Shown one piece after another: positions 1 through 8,608 of a stretch of 64,000 nucleotides of DNA. Positions within the stretch are counted from its first letter, which is position 1; every line of letters begins with the position of its first letter. A program made the position numbers and the translations under genes. The stretch is taken from the NCBI RefSeq assembly GCF_003024195.1, contig NZ_KZ679056.1, forward strand, positions 62,001 through 126,000, written 5' to 3'. The notes under the pieces are model-generated. The model did no database searches. It saw only the letters and a list, made by a program, of their open reading frames with translations, and was not told the DNA's origin. This stretch comes from Streptomyces dioscori (GTDB lineage: Bacteria; Actinomycetota; Actinomycetes; Streptomycetales; Streptomycetaceae).

Positions 1-1128
1 TCCACGACCATGCGGATGATTCTCGGGCTGGACAACCCCAGTGCCGGGCAGGTGACGATCGGCGGCTACTCGTACCGCAAACTGCCCAACGCCCCGCGCC
101 AGGTCGGCGCGCTGCTCGACGCCAAGGCCGTGCACGGCGGCCGGCACGCCCGCAACCACCTGCTGTGCCTGGCGCAGCTGTCGGGCATCCCCGCCCGCCG
201 GGTGGACGAGGTGCTCGGCGTCGTGGGCCTCCAGGACGTGGCGAAAAAGCGCTCCAAGGGTTTCTCGCTCGGCATGGGCCAGCGGCTCGGCATCGCGGCC
301 GCGCTGCTCGGCGACCCGCAGGTGCTCCTCTTCGACGAGCCGGTCAACGGACTCGACCCCGAGGGCATCCTCTGGGTGCGCAACCTGATGAAGTCGCTGG
401 CCGCGGAGGGCCGGACCGTCTTCGTCTCCTCGCACCTGATGAGCGAGATGGCCGTCACGGCGGACCATCTCATCGTGATCGGCCGCGGCCAGCTGCTGGC
501 CGACATGAGCGTGCGCGACTTCATCTCGCACAACTCGGCCGACTTCGCACGGGTGCGCACCCCCGGGACCGACCCCGCCCAGCGCGAGAAGCTGACGGCC
601 GCGCTCACCGAGGCGGGCGGTCAGGTGCTGCCCGAGCAGGACGGCGCGCTGCGCGTCACCGGGCTGCCGCTCCCCCGCATCAGCGACCTCGCCCACGACG
701 CCGACGTACGGCTGTGGGAGCTCTCCCCGCACCAGGCCTCGCTGGAGGAGGCGTACATGCGGATGACGCAGGGCGCCGTCGACTACCGCTCCACCACCGA
801 CCAGCGCGCGGGCCTGCAGCAGCAGTTGCCGCCGGGGGCCGTGCCGCCGCAGATGCCGGTGCCGGGGCAGGGCCAGCCGGGCTGGTACGCGCCGCCGCCG
901 CCCCAGCAGGGCGGGCAGCCGTTCGCGATGCCCCAGGGACAGCCGCCCGCGGGCCCCTACGGCGCTCCGGGCGTCCCGGGCGCCGGGGAGCCCAACCCGT
1001 ACGCCCAGCCCGCTCAGCCGGCCCCTGCGCAGTCCGCTCCCGCGCAGCCCGCTCCCGTACAGCCGTCGGCCGCCCCCGCGCAGCCCTCCGCCGCCCCCGA
1101 CCTGACCAAGCCCGAGGACGCCCGATGA
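1..1128 (+). CDS. ABC transporter ATP-binding protein (5' end outside window)
   Basis: Cytoplasmic ATPase of a two-gene ABC exporter. The reading frame is open from base 1, so the start codon and the Walker A loop lie upstream; the first visible residues (STTMRMILGLD) are what normally follows Walker A. The signature is the variant LGMGQ near residue 93, Walker B is VLLFDEP with the D-loop GLD, and the H-switch is SSHLMSE. The last ~110 residues are a Pro/Gln/Ala-rich tail unlike the ATPase fold and probably disordered. The stop overlaps the start of the permease gene (ATGA), so the two are translationally coupled. The substrate is unknown; the pair resembles the DrrA/DrrB-like ABC-2 exporters common in Streptomyces. 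Confidence 0.93.
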   Translation, partial: STTMRMILGLDNPSAGQVTIGGYSYRKLPNAPRQVGALLDAKAVHGGRHARNHLLCLAQLSGIPARRVDEVLGVVGLQDVAKKRSKGFSLGMGQRLGIAAALLGDPQVLLFDEPVNGLDPEGILWVRNLMKSLAAEGRTVFVSSHLMSEMAVTADHLIVIGRGQLLADMSVRDFISHNSADFARVRTPGTDPAQREKLTAALTEAGGQVLPEQDGALRVTGLPLPRISDLAHDADVRLWELSPHQASLEEAYMRMTQGAVDYRSTTDQRAGLQQQLPPGAVPPQMPVPGQGQPGWYAPPPPQQGGQPFAMPQGQPPAGPYGAPGVPGAGEPNPYAQPAQPAPAQSAPAQPAPVQPSAAPAQPSAAPDLTKPEDAR

Positions 1129-1970
1129 GCACGCCCCAGCCGCAGACGCACCAGCAGGCCGCCCCTGCCCCGAACTGGCAGTCGGCGCCCGGGACTTCGT
1201 ACACCTCGCCGATTCCGGTCACGCGCACCCATCTCGGGCACGCGCTCACCTCGGAGTGGACGAAGATCAAGTCGGTGCGCTCCACGATGTGGACGCTCGG
1301 CGTGTTCCTGCTCCTGGTCGTGGGGATCGGCCTGCTCGTCGCCGCCCAGACGAACGACAACGACTACGCGGACGTCCCCTACACGATCCCCGCGTTCTTC
1401 GGGCTGATCCTCGGGCAGATCTGCCTGATCACCCTGGGTGTGCTGGTGGTCTCGTCCGAGTACGGCACGGGCATGATCCGTACGACGTTCACGGCCTCGC
1501 CCCAGCGCCACCGGGTGCTCACCGCGAAGCTGCTGATCTTCTTCGTCGTCGCGTTCGTCGTGTCGGCGCTGGCCATCGGATTCGTCGGCCTGGTCACCTC
1601 GGGCATGCACGGCGGGGCCTCGGACAACGAGTGGGGCGGGACCGTCCTGAAGGGCGCGCTGTACGTGTCGCTGCTCGGCGTGCTCGCGCTCGCCGTGGGC
1701 TCCATGCTGCGGCACTCCGCGGGCGCGATCACCGCGATGCTCGGCCTGGTGCTGGTCCCGGCGATCCTGCCGGCGTTCCTGATGATGTCCGAGAGCCTGC
1801 GCACGGTCGGCGACAAGATGATGGACTACAACGCCCCGAACGCGCTCGCCAAGATCTTCGAGATCGACTCCGAGAACGGTGGCGGCACCTCGCAGCTCGT
1901 CCTGCTCATCGGGGTGACCGCGGCGGCGATCGCGGGCGCGTACGTGCTCCTTGAGCGACGGGACGTCTGA
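1125..1970 (+). CDS. ABC-2 type transporter permease
   Basis: Membrane partner of the preceding ATPase, 281 aa. The start ATG at 1125 overlaps the upstream stop. A hydrophilic Gln/Pro/Ala-rich N-terminus of about 40 residues leads into a conserved-looking segment (SEWTKIKSVRSTMW), followed by about six hydrophobic spans, as in ABC-2 permeases with the pattern loop-TM-YGTGMIRTTF. The motif SSEYGTGMIRTTF before the third span is typical of this subfamily. The charged C-terminus (LERRDV) is cytosolic by the positive-inside rule. The cargo cannot be told from sequence. Confidence 0.92.
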   Translation: MSTPQPQTHQQAAPAPNWQSAPGTSYTSPIPVTRTHLGHALTSEWTKIKSVRSTMWTLGVFLLLVVGIGLLVAAQTNDNDYADVPYTIPAFFGLILGQICLITLGVLVVSSEYGTGMIRTTFTASPQRHRVLTAKLLIFFVVAFVVSALAIGFVGLVTSGMHGGASDNEWGGTVLKGALYVSLLGVLALAVGSMLRHSAGAITAMLGLVLVPAILPAFLMMSESLRTVGDKMMDYNAPNALAKIFEIDSENGGGTSQLVLLIGVTAAAIAGAYVLLERRDV

Positions 1971-2001
1971 GCTCCGCAGAGCCGACGCGCCTGCCGGGGT
2001 G

Positions 2002-2331
2002 CTAGAACCTCGGCGCGTTCCGGGACCGCTGCACCCTCGTGGTGCGGCGGTCCTTCGCGTTCCAGCACGACTTGTGCCAGTGGCGGCGCTCGTCCACCCC
2101 GGAGTGCTCGGGCCAGGCGACCACGTGCGGGACGCCGGAGGGAATCTGCTGGTCGCAGCCCGGGCAGCGGTAGGTCTTGCCCTGCGCGCTCGCGCCCGCC
2201 ACGTGCCGTACGCTCCAGGACTCGCCCTGCCAGCTCTCGGCCGACTGCCAGCCGCCGTACCGGTCGGACGGATCCTCGTCCGCGTTCCGGCCGGAGCCAC
2301 CGACGTGGGGACGGTTGCGACGCGGGGACAC
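2002..2331 (-). CDS. Small conserved protein with Cys/His zinc-binding pattern
   Basis: 109-aa soluble protein. It has CPGC, then a conserved-looking VAWPEH, then HWHKSC, a C-x2-C...H...H-x3-C arrangement suggesting one structural zinc. In Streptomyces annotations such proteins are often called ATP/GTP-binding, but no P-loop is visible here. A GTG at 2331 was chosen (MSPRRNRPH) because GAGGTG lies just before it; an in-frame GTG at 2343 is possible. The gene converges with the ABC permease gene 31 bp away. Function unknown. Confidence 0.7.
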   Translation of the reverse strand: MSPRRNRPHVGGSGRNADEDPSDRYGGWQSAESWQGESWSVRHVAGASAQGKTYRCPGCDQQIPSGVPHVVAWPEHSGVDERRHWHKSCWNAKDRRTTRVQRSRNAPRF

Positions 2332-2549
2332 AGGACACCTCACGGAGCTATACAGGGAGCAGGGGCTGCGTCCAGCCTACGCGGAGCTCCCAGGGGTACG
2401 CGTACGTCACCAATCCCCACAGACCTCCCGCACGGTCGGCTCATTCTCCAGACAATCCGCCAATCTCCCCGCCAAGCCGTGTCTTTGGCACGTGTCAGAC
2501 GGTTATGCGGGATGGGGGAGCCTCATCGGCGCAAGGAGGCAGGAGCGCG

Positions 2550-3584
2550 ATGCGCGTAGGAAGTTTCGTTCTGGCGGCCCAGTTTCCCGGTCAGGGACAG
2601 GGCGAGGCGCTGCACCGTGCGGTGCGGTCGGCGGAGGTCGCCGAGGAGGCCGGGCTCGACACGGTATGGCTGGCCGAGCACCACTTCGTGCCGTACGGGA
2701 CGTGCCCGTCGGCCGTGACGCTGGCGGCTCTGCTGCTGGGCCGCACCCGGCGGATCCGCGTCGGCACGGCGGTCAGCGTGCTGCCCACCGTGCACCCGGT
2801 GGCACTCGGCGAACAGGCCGCGCTGCTGCACGTGACCTCGGGCGGACGTTTCTCGCTCGGGGTGGGCCGCGGCGGACCGTGGGTCGATCTGGAGGTCTTC
2901 GGAACGGGCCTCGAAGCGTACGAACACGGGTTCCCGGAATCACTCGATCTGCTGATGAGCTGGCTGCGCCGGCCGTCCGTGGCGGGCGGCTCCGAGCGTT
3001 TCGGCTTCCGTGAGGTCGCGGTCGTACCGCGGCCCTCGGAGGCCCTGTCGGGCGGTGAGAGCCCCGAGGTCGTCGTCGCGTGCACCTCGCCGTCGAGCGT
3101 CAGGATGGCCGCCGAGCGCGGGCTCCCGATGCTCCTCGGCATGCACGTGGGGGACGAGGAGAAGGCCGAGATGGTCGCGCTGTGGCGTACGTACGCGCTC
3201 GCCGCGGGGCACTCCCCCGACGACCTCGCGGTCGCCGGCGCCTCCCATGTGTCGGCCGGTGTCGCACAGATCGCGGACCGGCGGACGGACGCCGTCGAGA
3301 CGCTGCAGAAGGCCATGCCGGGCTGGCTGCGGCAGGGGCTCGAAGCCCATGTGACGGTGGACGACCGCAAGCGCTCGATGCGCGACCCCGCGGCCTACAC
3401 CGAACTCCTGTGCGGGCTGCACCCGGTGGGCACTCCCCGACTGTGCGCGGACCGCCTCGCGGCGACCTCCGAGCGCACGGGGATCACCCGCTTCGCGCTC
3501 CTCGTGGAGGGCTCCGGCGATCTGGCCGCCACGGAGGAGAACGTACGGCGGCTGGGGGACGAGGTACTGCCACGGCTCCGGTGA
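2550..3584 (+). CDS. LLM class flavin-dependent oxidoreductase
   Basis: 344-aa luciferase-like monooxygenase (TIM barrel, F420- or FMN-dependent). The N-terminal strand MRVGSFVLAAQFPGQ, the AEHHFVPYG motif near residue 47 and the GVGRGGPW motif near residue 110 fit the bacterial luciferase-like family. The start at 2550 is supported by AAGGAGG at 2533-2539. The gene stands alone, transcribed away from the zinc-ribbon-like gene and converging on the SCO5389-type gene with a shared hairpin between them. The substrate cannot be predicted. Confidence 0.9.
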   Translation: MRVGSFVLAAQFPGQGQGEALHRAVRSAEVAEEAGLDTVWLAEHHFVPYGTCPSAVTLAALLLGRTRRIRVGTAVSVLPTVHPVALGEQAALLHVTSGGRFSLGVGRGGPWVDLEVFGTGLEAYEHGFPESLDLLMSWLRRPSVAGGSERFGFREVAVVPRPSEALSGGESPEVVVACTSPSSVRMAAERGLPMLLGMHVGDEEKAEMVALWRTYALAAGHSPDDLAVAGASHVSAGVAQIADRRTDAVETLQKAMPGWLRQGLEAHVTVDDRKRSMRDPAAYTELLCGLHPVGTPRLCADRLAATSERTGITRFALLVEGSGDLAATEENVRRLGDEVLPRLR

Positions 3585-3674
3585 TCAGCACACCGGCGCA
3601 CCTGACCGGGACCACCGCACCCCGCCGACGCGGACCCGTGGCCCGGGCCGGACAGGCCCGAGCCGCGGGAAGCC

Positions 3675-3715
3675 TGCCGCTCCCGTACAGAACACCTCCC
3701 GCGTACGGAGCGGCA
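3675..3715. terminator. Bidirectional stem-loop terminator
   Basis: The left arm 3675-3688 pairs with 3703-3715 in a 13-bp stem with a single bulged C and a 14-nt loop. It lies between two convergent gene ends (3584 and 3736). No U-tract follows, as is usual in Streptomyces. Confidence 0.7.
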
Positions 3716-3735
3716 AGCAGGGTGGCATCACCGCA

Positions 3736-4128
3736 TCAGCAGTCCCGGAACTCCGGCGACTGGTTCAGCAGCTGACTGCGCACCGACGTGAAGCGGGTCA
3801 GGGTGTCGTCCACCGAGCCGTCCAGTGGGAACACTGCCACCCGGTGGCAGTTCTGGAAGGCCAGCCTCACCCCGAAGTGCCGCTGCAACGCACCTCGTAT
3901 CGCGTCACTCGCGAGGGCTCGCAGCAGCTGGCCCCGCGCCTGCTCGTCCGGCGGAGGCGTCTGGTTGTCGGCGAAGTTGCCGCCGTCCACCTTCAGCTGA
4001 GCCACCAGGGAGCTGATCATCTCCCATGCGTAGGGCAGGGAGGTCCGGACGCAGTCGACGAATTCCGCTTCGTCGACCTCGCCTCGCTCGGCCTTTTCGA
4101 GTAGGGCCGGTGAGACGTCCAGCGACAT
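3736..4128 (-). CDS. SCO5389 family protein
   Basis: 130-aa soluble protein that I recognise as the Streptomyces SCO5389 family (MSLDVSPALLEKAERGEV start). It is predicted mostly helical, with two cysteines in the body and a Cys as the last residue. The ATG at 4128 follows GAGAGGAGA; a longer in-frame extension upstream reads through the leader and is rejected because the strong ribosome site fits this start. The gene is divergent from nucS. No function has been established that I know of. Confidence 0.85.
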   Translation of the reverse strand: MSLDVSPALLEKAERGEVDEAEFVDCVRTSLPYAWEMISSLVAQLKVDGGNFADNQTPPPDEQARGQLLRALASDAIRGALQRHFGVRLAFQNCHRVAVFPLDGSVDDTLTRFTSVRSQLLNQSPEFRDC

Positions 4129-4427
4129 GGGTTCTCCTCTCGCACCCCCTCGGCAGAGGGGGTTGACGGACAGGGAAGGGGACCGCGATACCGAACACGC
4201 TGAGTACATGCATCGCGACCTCCCGTTTATACGGTAGGCAACTGTTCGTGGCCGCACCAGGACATTGAGCACACAGCGAAGACCCAACGTGCACACAACC
4301 GGCCACTTTCGAACAGGGCTTATACGGGGAAACAGGGGCGACAGGGAAGACGGCGGGAAAGGCTCCGGTCAACGGGCGTCCTGGCCGGATCGCGCCGACC
4401 CGTGCCGGTCGAGTAGCGTTGCCGACC
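4129..4427. promoter_or_regulatory. Divergent promoter region between SCO5389-type gene and nucS
   Basis: 299 bp without a gene. For the minus-strand gene, a T/A-richer patch around 4223-4236 (TACCGTATAAAC on the minus strand) is the best -10 candidate. A perfect hairpin lies at 4145-4162. The nucS side has no clear ribosome site or promoter hexamers. Confidence 0.45.
4145..4162 (-). promoter_or_regulatory. Hairpin in the 5' leader of the SCO5389-type gene
   Basis: CCCCCTC (4145-4151) and GAGGGGG (4156-4162) form a perfect 7-bp stem with a 4-nt loop. It sits only a few bases upstream of the ribosome site for the gene starting at 4128, so it would be transcribed in that leader and could affect initiation or mRNA stability. 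Function is inferred. Confidence 0.45.
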
Positions 4428-5099
4428 ATGCGTCTCGTCATTGCCCGCTGCTCCGTTGACTACGCGGGCCGGCTCACCGCCCATCTCCCGTCGGCCCCCC
4501 GTCTCATCCTCGTGAAGGCGGACGGCAGCGTCTCGATCCACGCGGACGACCGGGCCTACAAGCCCCTCAACTGGATGTCGCCGCCCTGCACCCTGAAGGA
4601 GGGTTCGGGGGACGACGAGGGCGTGTGGACCGTCATCAACAAGGCGGGCGAGAAGCTCATCATCACCATGGAGGAGGTCCTCCACGACTCCTCGCACGAG
4701 CTCGGCGTCGACCCCGGCCTGATCAAGGACGGCGTGGAAGCACACCTGCAGGAGCTGCTCGCCGACCGGATCGAGATCCTCGGCGAGGGCTACTCGCTGA
4801 TCCGCCGCGAGTACATGACGGCCATCGGCCCGGTCGACATCCTGTGCCGCGACGCGGACGGCAAGACCGTCGCCGTGGAGATCAAGCGGCGCGGCGAGAT
4901 CGACGGCGTGGAGCAACTGACGCGCTACCTGGACCTGTTGAACCGCGACCCGCATCTCGCGCCGGTCCGCGGCATCTTCGCCGCGCAGGAGATCAAGCCG
5001 CAGGCCCGCGTCCTCGCCACGGACCGGGGCATCGGCTGCACGGTCCTCGACTACAACGCGATGCGGGGCATCGAGGACGACAAGCTGCGGCTGTTCTGA
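4428..5099 (+). CDS. nucS: Endonuclease NucS/EndoMS (mismatch-specific)
   Basis: 223-aa NucS, the endonuclease that replaces MutS/MutL mismatch repair in most actinobacteria by cutting both strands at mismatches with help of the beta clamp. The N-terminus MRLVIARCSVDY is the family signature. The nuclease core carries the catalytic pattern D (VDILCRD), then ExK in VAVEIKRRG, followed by QLTRYLDLL. The C-terminus ends in LRLF, fitting the clamp-binding tail known for this family. Start chosen at the family-typical Met; an ATG 9 bases earlier is less likely. A very strong hairpin follows the gene. Confidence 0.96.
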   Translation: MRLVIARCSVDYAGRLTAHLPSAPRLILVKADGSVSIHADDRAYKPLNWMSPPCTLKEGSGDDEGVWTVINKAGEKLIITMEEVLHDSSHELGVDPGLIKDGVEAHLQELLADRIEILGEGYSLIRREYMTAIGPVDILCRDADGKTVAVEIKRRGEIDGVEQLTRYLDLLNRDPHLAPVRGIFAAQEIKPQARVLATDRGIGCTVLDYNAMRGIEDDKLRLF

Positions 5100-5120
5100 C
5101 TCGGGCCGGATCTGTTCGTA

Positions 5121-5173
5121 CGGCATGACGGTGGGCCGGGACCTTTCACAGGTCCCGGCCCACCGTCATGCCG
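5121..5173. terminator. Perfect 24-bp bidirectional terminator
   Basis: Bases 5121-5144 and 5150-5173 are exact reverse complements (24 bp) around the 5-nt loop TTCAC. It lies between the convergent ends of nucS (5099) and the large ATPase gene (5231) and can act on both strands. Confidence 0.9.
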
Positions 5174-5230
5174 TGCCGTCGCGGACTAGGAGGCTTGCGT
5201 ATAGAAGCCCTGTCCGCGCCTCTCCCCGCC

Positions 5231-7837
5231 TCAGATCACCGTCGGCGACCCGGACGTGCCGCCGCTCGCGGAACTGCTGCTGGTGGCCGGGCTGGACGCG
5301 GGGCCACTGGCCGAGTCGGAGGTCGACGGGGTGGACGGCGGGGTCTCGCTGGGCTCCCCGGAGGGCTCGGACTCGGTCGGCGTCGGAGTGGGTGTGGAAC
5401 TCGTCGGCGGCTTCGTCGTGTCCGACGGCTTCGGCGAAGTCGGCGGCCTGGTGGTCGACGGCGGCTTCGTCGTGGACTTGGTCGGGCTCGGTTCCTTCGA
5501 CCCGCTCGGGTCGTCCGACGGCTCGCCGGTCGACGTCGGGGTCGGGTCGTCCGAGGTCCCGAGGACGCCGTCCTCCCCCGGGTCGGTCGGCCGGGCGGTC
5601 GACTCCACGTCGCTGCTGCCCTTCTTCGGCCGGTCCGCGCCGAGCCCTTCGCCGTCGTCGTCCGCGCTGGCCGACGGGGTGACGCCGACCTTCTCCGACG
5701 GGGTGTTGTCGTCGGGGTTGGAGGTCGCGCCGAGCGTCACCACCGTGCCGAGCACGGCCGCGAGCAGGGCGCCCGCCCCGGCGGCCACCAGATTGCGCCG
5801 GGTGCCGTTGACCAGGCCCTTCACCCCGCCCGCCGGTCCCGTTCCGGTCTTCGCCGAGGAGCCGGACCCGCTGCGGTGCGTGATCAGTGTGGCGGGCTCG
5901 CCGGGTCCCTGCAGCGAGGGGACCGGCGCGAGCGCGGCCGGTACACCGCCGGGCGGGGACGCCGACTCCTCGTACCGCGCGTCGGGCACCTCCTCGCCGG
6001 ACGTCGAGCCGACCCCCGCGGGCAGTGCCGGGAGTCCCCCCTGCCCGAACGAGGCCGGGAGGCTGGAGAAGCCCGAGCGGTCCGCGACCAGGGCCAGGGC
6101 GCGCCGCCCCGCGACGGTGCCGCGCTTGTCGGCGAGAGCGCCGCGCAGGCCGACCGAGGCCTCCAGTTCGGCGCGGGCCCGGTCGAGTTGTCCGCCGCAG
6201 AGCGCGAGGATGCCCAACTCGTGGTGGAAATAGGCTTGATCCGAGACCTCCCCGGCGAGCCGGGCGGCCTCGCTCCCGGAGCGCAGCGCGCGCTCCCAGG
6301 CGCTCCAGTGCAGTCCCGCGGCGAAGGCGGGCGCGGCGGTCCGGGCCAGTTCCACCGCCGTGGCGTTCTCCTCGTCCTCGGCCGGCGGCACGGTCAGCGG
6401 TACCAGGGCGGCCAGTGCGGCGAGCACGGCGTCCGCCTCCGCGCAGACCCGCTCCGGGGTGACGGACGGGTGCCCGGCCCACCAGGCGTAGTGCCGGGCG
6501 GCGGCGCGGGCGGTCCCCTCGGCGTCATCGGCGTATCCGGCGCTCTCCAGCTGGGTCTGCACCCCGGCCGCGAGCCGGTAGTGCGAGCCGACCGGGGTGA
6601 CGAGCGCGCAGCCGACGAGCTCCGAGAGCGCGGCGTCCGCGTGCGTGTGCCCCACGATGGCGGGCAGATGCGCCTGGTGCGGCACCTCGCCGCCCAGGGC
6701 GACGGCGAAGCGCAGGGTGGCGCGGGCCGACTCGCTGAGCCGGGAGGCGAGCAGTGCGGCGGGCGCGGCGCCCTCGGCGAGCGAGGGCAGCGGCACCTCC
6801 TGCCGGTCCTCGGTGCCGGACCCGCCGGTGGAGGCGTCCACGGATGCGTCCGGGTAGGTCTCCGAGGGCGCGTCGTCGTACTCGCCGGAGTAGCGGCCGA
6901 AGTCGTCGAAGGCCTCCGGGTCGGTGCTCAGCTGGTCGCGCTGGCGCAGCAGGGCGCCGGCCTGGACGAAGCGCAGCGGGAGCCCTTCGGACTCGAACCA
7001 GAGGTCGCCCGCCCAGTTGGCCTCCTCCTCGGTCAGGACGCGGCCGACGGCACGCTCCAGCAGTTCGAGTCCGCCGGCGCGGCCGAGACCGCCGAGGAAG
7101 ACCTCTTCGAGGAGCGAGTCGGCGGCCGGCGCGGCGATCTCGGGCGTCGCGGAGACCAGGAAGGCGCACTCGGGTGTGGCGTCGAGCAGGTCTTCGAGCG
7201 CGTTGCCGCCGAACTCCACGTCGTCCAGGACGACGACCGCGCCGATCTCGTGGACGAGTGCGAGCAGTTCGTCCTGTTCCGGCCGGTACAGCGGGGCGTC
7301 GTAGACGGTGGCGAAGAGTTCGTGCAGCAGATCGTCGGCCGTGCGGCGGTGGCCGCTGAGACGGATCACGCCGTCGGGCGCGAGGTCCGCGCAGTCGTCG
7401 GCGACGGCGTCCAGCAGAACGGTGCGGCCCGAGCCCGAGGGCCCGGTGAGCCGTACGGACCGGCCGCGCGCGAGCAGCCGTACGAGCCGCTCACGCTCCT
7501 CCTGGCGCTCCAGGAGCGGCAGTCCGGGCCCCGGTGCCCCGGGCGGGACGGGCGGCCGTGCGGAGCGGGTGTGCTCGGTCCGCTCGGCGGCGCTGAACTT
7601 CGTGGGCCGCGGCGGCCGCTCGCCCGGCGGGCAGAGCTCGATCTCGCTGCCGTCGACGGGGTTGACGGTGAGCAGATGGTCGCCCGCGACCAGCTGGACG
7701 GTGCGGGCGGGTGCGGGTGTGTGCTGGACGCCACCCTGCCCCAGCGCGTGCGTCAATGGCTCGCGCGGTGGGCGCTGTCGTGGCGCCGAGTCGTCGTCGT
7801 GACCGTGGTCTTCGGGTCCCCGGTTGTTCGGGTCCAT
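5231..7837 (-). CDS. Large P-loop ATPase with single membrane span and Ser/Thr/Pro-rich tail
   Basis: 868 aa if started at the ATG at 7837, preceded by a G-rich stretch; a 34-residue upstream extension is possible. Order of parts: a hydrophilic N-terminus; a domain with Walker A GPSGSGRT at 132-139 and Walker B VVVLDD at 201-206, resembling AAA/STAND-type ATPases; a helical region with Ala/Glu/Arg-rich repeats (TPR-like) at roughly 430-620; one hydrophobic segment (AGALLAAVLGTVVTLGA) near 685-702; then about 165 residues of Ser/Thr/Pro/Asp. With a single late span, the ATPase part would be cytosolic and the tail outside. It lies upstream of nothing obvious; a STAS gene is read in the same direction 261 bp upstream. 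Function unknown. Confidence 0.82.
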   Translation of the reverse strand: MDPNNRGPEDHGHDDDSAPRQRPPREPLTHALGQGGVQHTPAPARTVQLVAGDHLLTVNPVDGSEIELCPPGERPPRPTKFSAAERTEHTRSARPPVPPGAPGPGLPLLERQEERERLVRLLARGRSVRLTGPSGSGRTVLLDAVADDCADLAPDGVIRLSGHRRTADDLLHELFATVYDAPLYRPEQDELLALVHEIGAVVVLDDVEFGGNALEDLLDATPECAFLVSATPEIAAPAADSLLEEVFLGGLGRAGGLELLERAVGRVLTEEEANWAGDLWFESEGLPLRFVQAGALLRQRDQLSTDPEAFDDFGRYSGEYDDAPSETYPDASVDASTGGSGTEDRQEVPLPSLAEGAAPAALLASRLSESARATLRFAVALGGEVPHQAHLPAIVGHTHADAALSELVGCALVTPVGSHYRLAAGVQTQLESAGYADDAEGTARAAARHYAWWAGHPSVTPERVCAEADAVLAALAALVPLTVPPAEDEENATAVELARTAAPAFAAGLHWSAWERALRSGSEAARLAGEVSDQAYFHHELGILALCGGQLDRARAELEASVGLRGALADKRGTVAGRRALALVADRSGFSSLPASFGQGGLPALPAGVGSTSGEEVPDARYEESASPPGGVPAALAPVPSLQGPGEPATLITHRSGSGSSAKTGTGPAGGVKGLVNGTRRNLVAAGAGALLAAVLGTVVTLGATSNPDDNTPSEKVGVTPSASADDDGEGLGADRPKKGSSDVESTARPTDPGEDGVLGTSDDPTPTSTGEPSDDPSGSKEPSPTKSTTKPPSTTRPPTSPKPSDTTKPPTSSTPTPTPTESEPSGEPSETPPSTPSTSDSASGPASSPATSSSSASGGTSGSPTVI

Positions 7838-8098
7838 AGGTCCAAGCCCCCCAAAAGCGTCGTGTGCGAGCCCCCTCCGGCCTGCCGCACACTGCGCTGT
7901 CGCTTCTGGTCCGGTGCCCACTGACGGGTTCATCAACACGCGGGCACGCGAACCCTAAACCTTCGCACAGTATCTACGAACACACGGGGTACCGCGCCGT
8001 CCGAGACGTCACAGCTTCGTGAGGATTGTTCGCGAGGTACGGGTTTCGTACGCCGCTTCCGATCCGATCTTCGCCGTTTGCGGCAGTGACGCGAAGCC

Positions 8099-8422
8099 TC
8101 ACACCCGGGGCAGTGACTCGACCCCGATACCGCCCTCGATCGCCAGGATGCGGTGGAGGCGGGTGGCCACCAGCAGGCGCTGCATCTGCGGCTTGACGCC
8201 GCGCAGCACAAGCCTCCGGCCGCACCGCCCCGCCCGCCGGTGGGCCCCCATGATGACACCGAGTCCGGTGGCGTCCCAGGAGTCCAGCTCTGACAGGTCG
8301 AGCACCAGGTCGCCGACGCCGTCGTCGATGGCCGTGTGCAGGACCGTACGGGCGTCCGCCGCGCTGCGGACGTCGAGGCGGCCCCCGACGACCAGCTCGG
8401 CGTGGTCGCCCCTGATGTGCAT
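8099..8422 (-). CDS. STAS domain protein (anti-sigma factor antagonist type)
   Basis: 107-aa single STAS domain, as in SpoIIAA/RsbV anti-anti-sigma factors that release sigma factors by binding anti-sigma kinases. The strand LVVGGRLDV and the phosphoacceptor loop are present, but the loop reads SWDATGLGVIMG, so the usual phosphorylated Ser is Thr. GGGGAG precedes the ATG at 8422. No anti-sigma kinase or sigma factor is nearby, so its partner is elsewhere. Confidence 0.88.
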   Translation of the reverse strand: MHIRGDHAELVVGGRLDVRSAADARTVLHTAIDDGVGDLVLDLSELDSWDATGLGVIMGAHRRAGRCGRRLVLRGVKPQMQRLLVATRLHRILAIEGGIGVESLPRV

Positions 8423-8608
8423 ATGCGCTCCCCGAGAGTGCGTTTTTCGTACTCGGCGTCTTCGTCTGTCCTGTGGTGCGAGGTGTTGCCAGGACTGACT
8501 GCCGTACCAGGGCAGAAGTTGCCGTCCGTGAGCGAACCGATACCCAAATCACCCTGACGAGTGACGGTGTGACGGGTCGTGGTTCACCACGCGGAGCCGG
8601 TACGTGTG

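Noticed and set aside
1014..2300. Long minus-strand reading frame over the ABC genes
   Set aside because: Its product is Arg/Gly/Ala-rich without domain sense and the plus frame has clear ABC motifs; typical antisense frame of GC-rich DNA.
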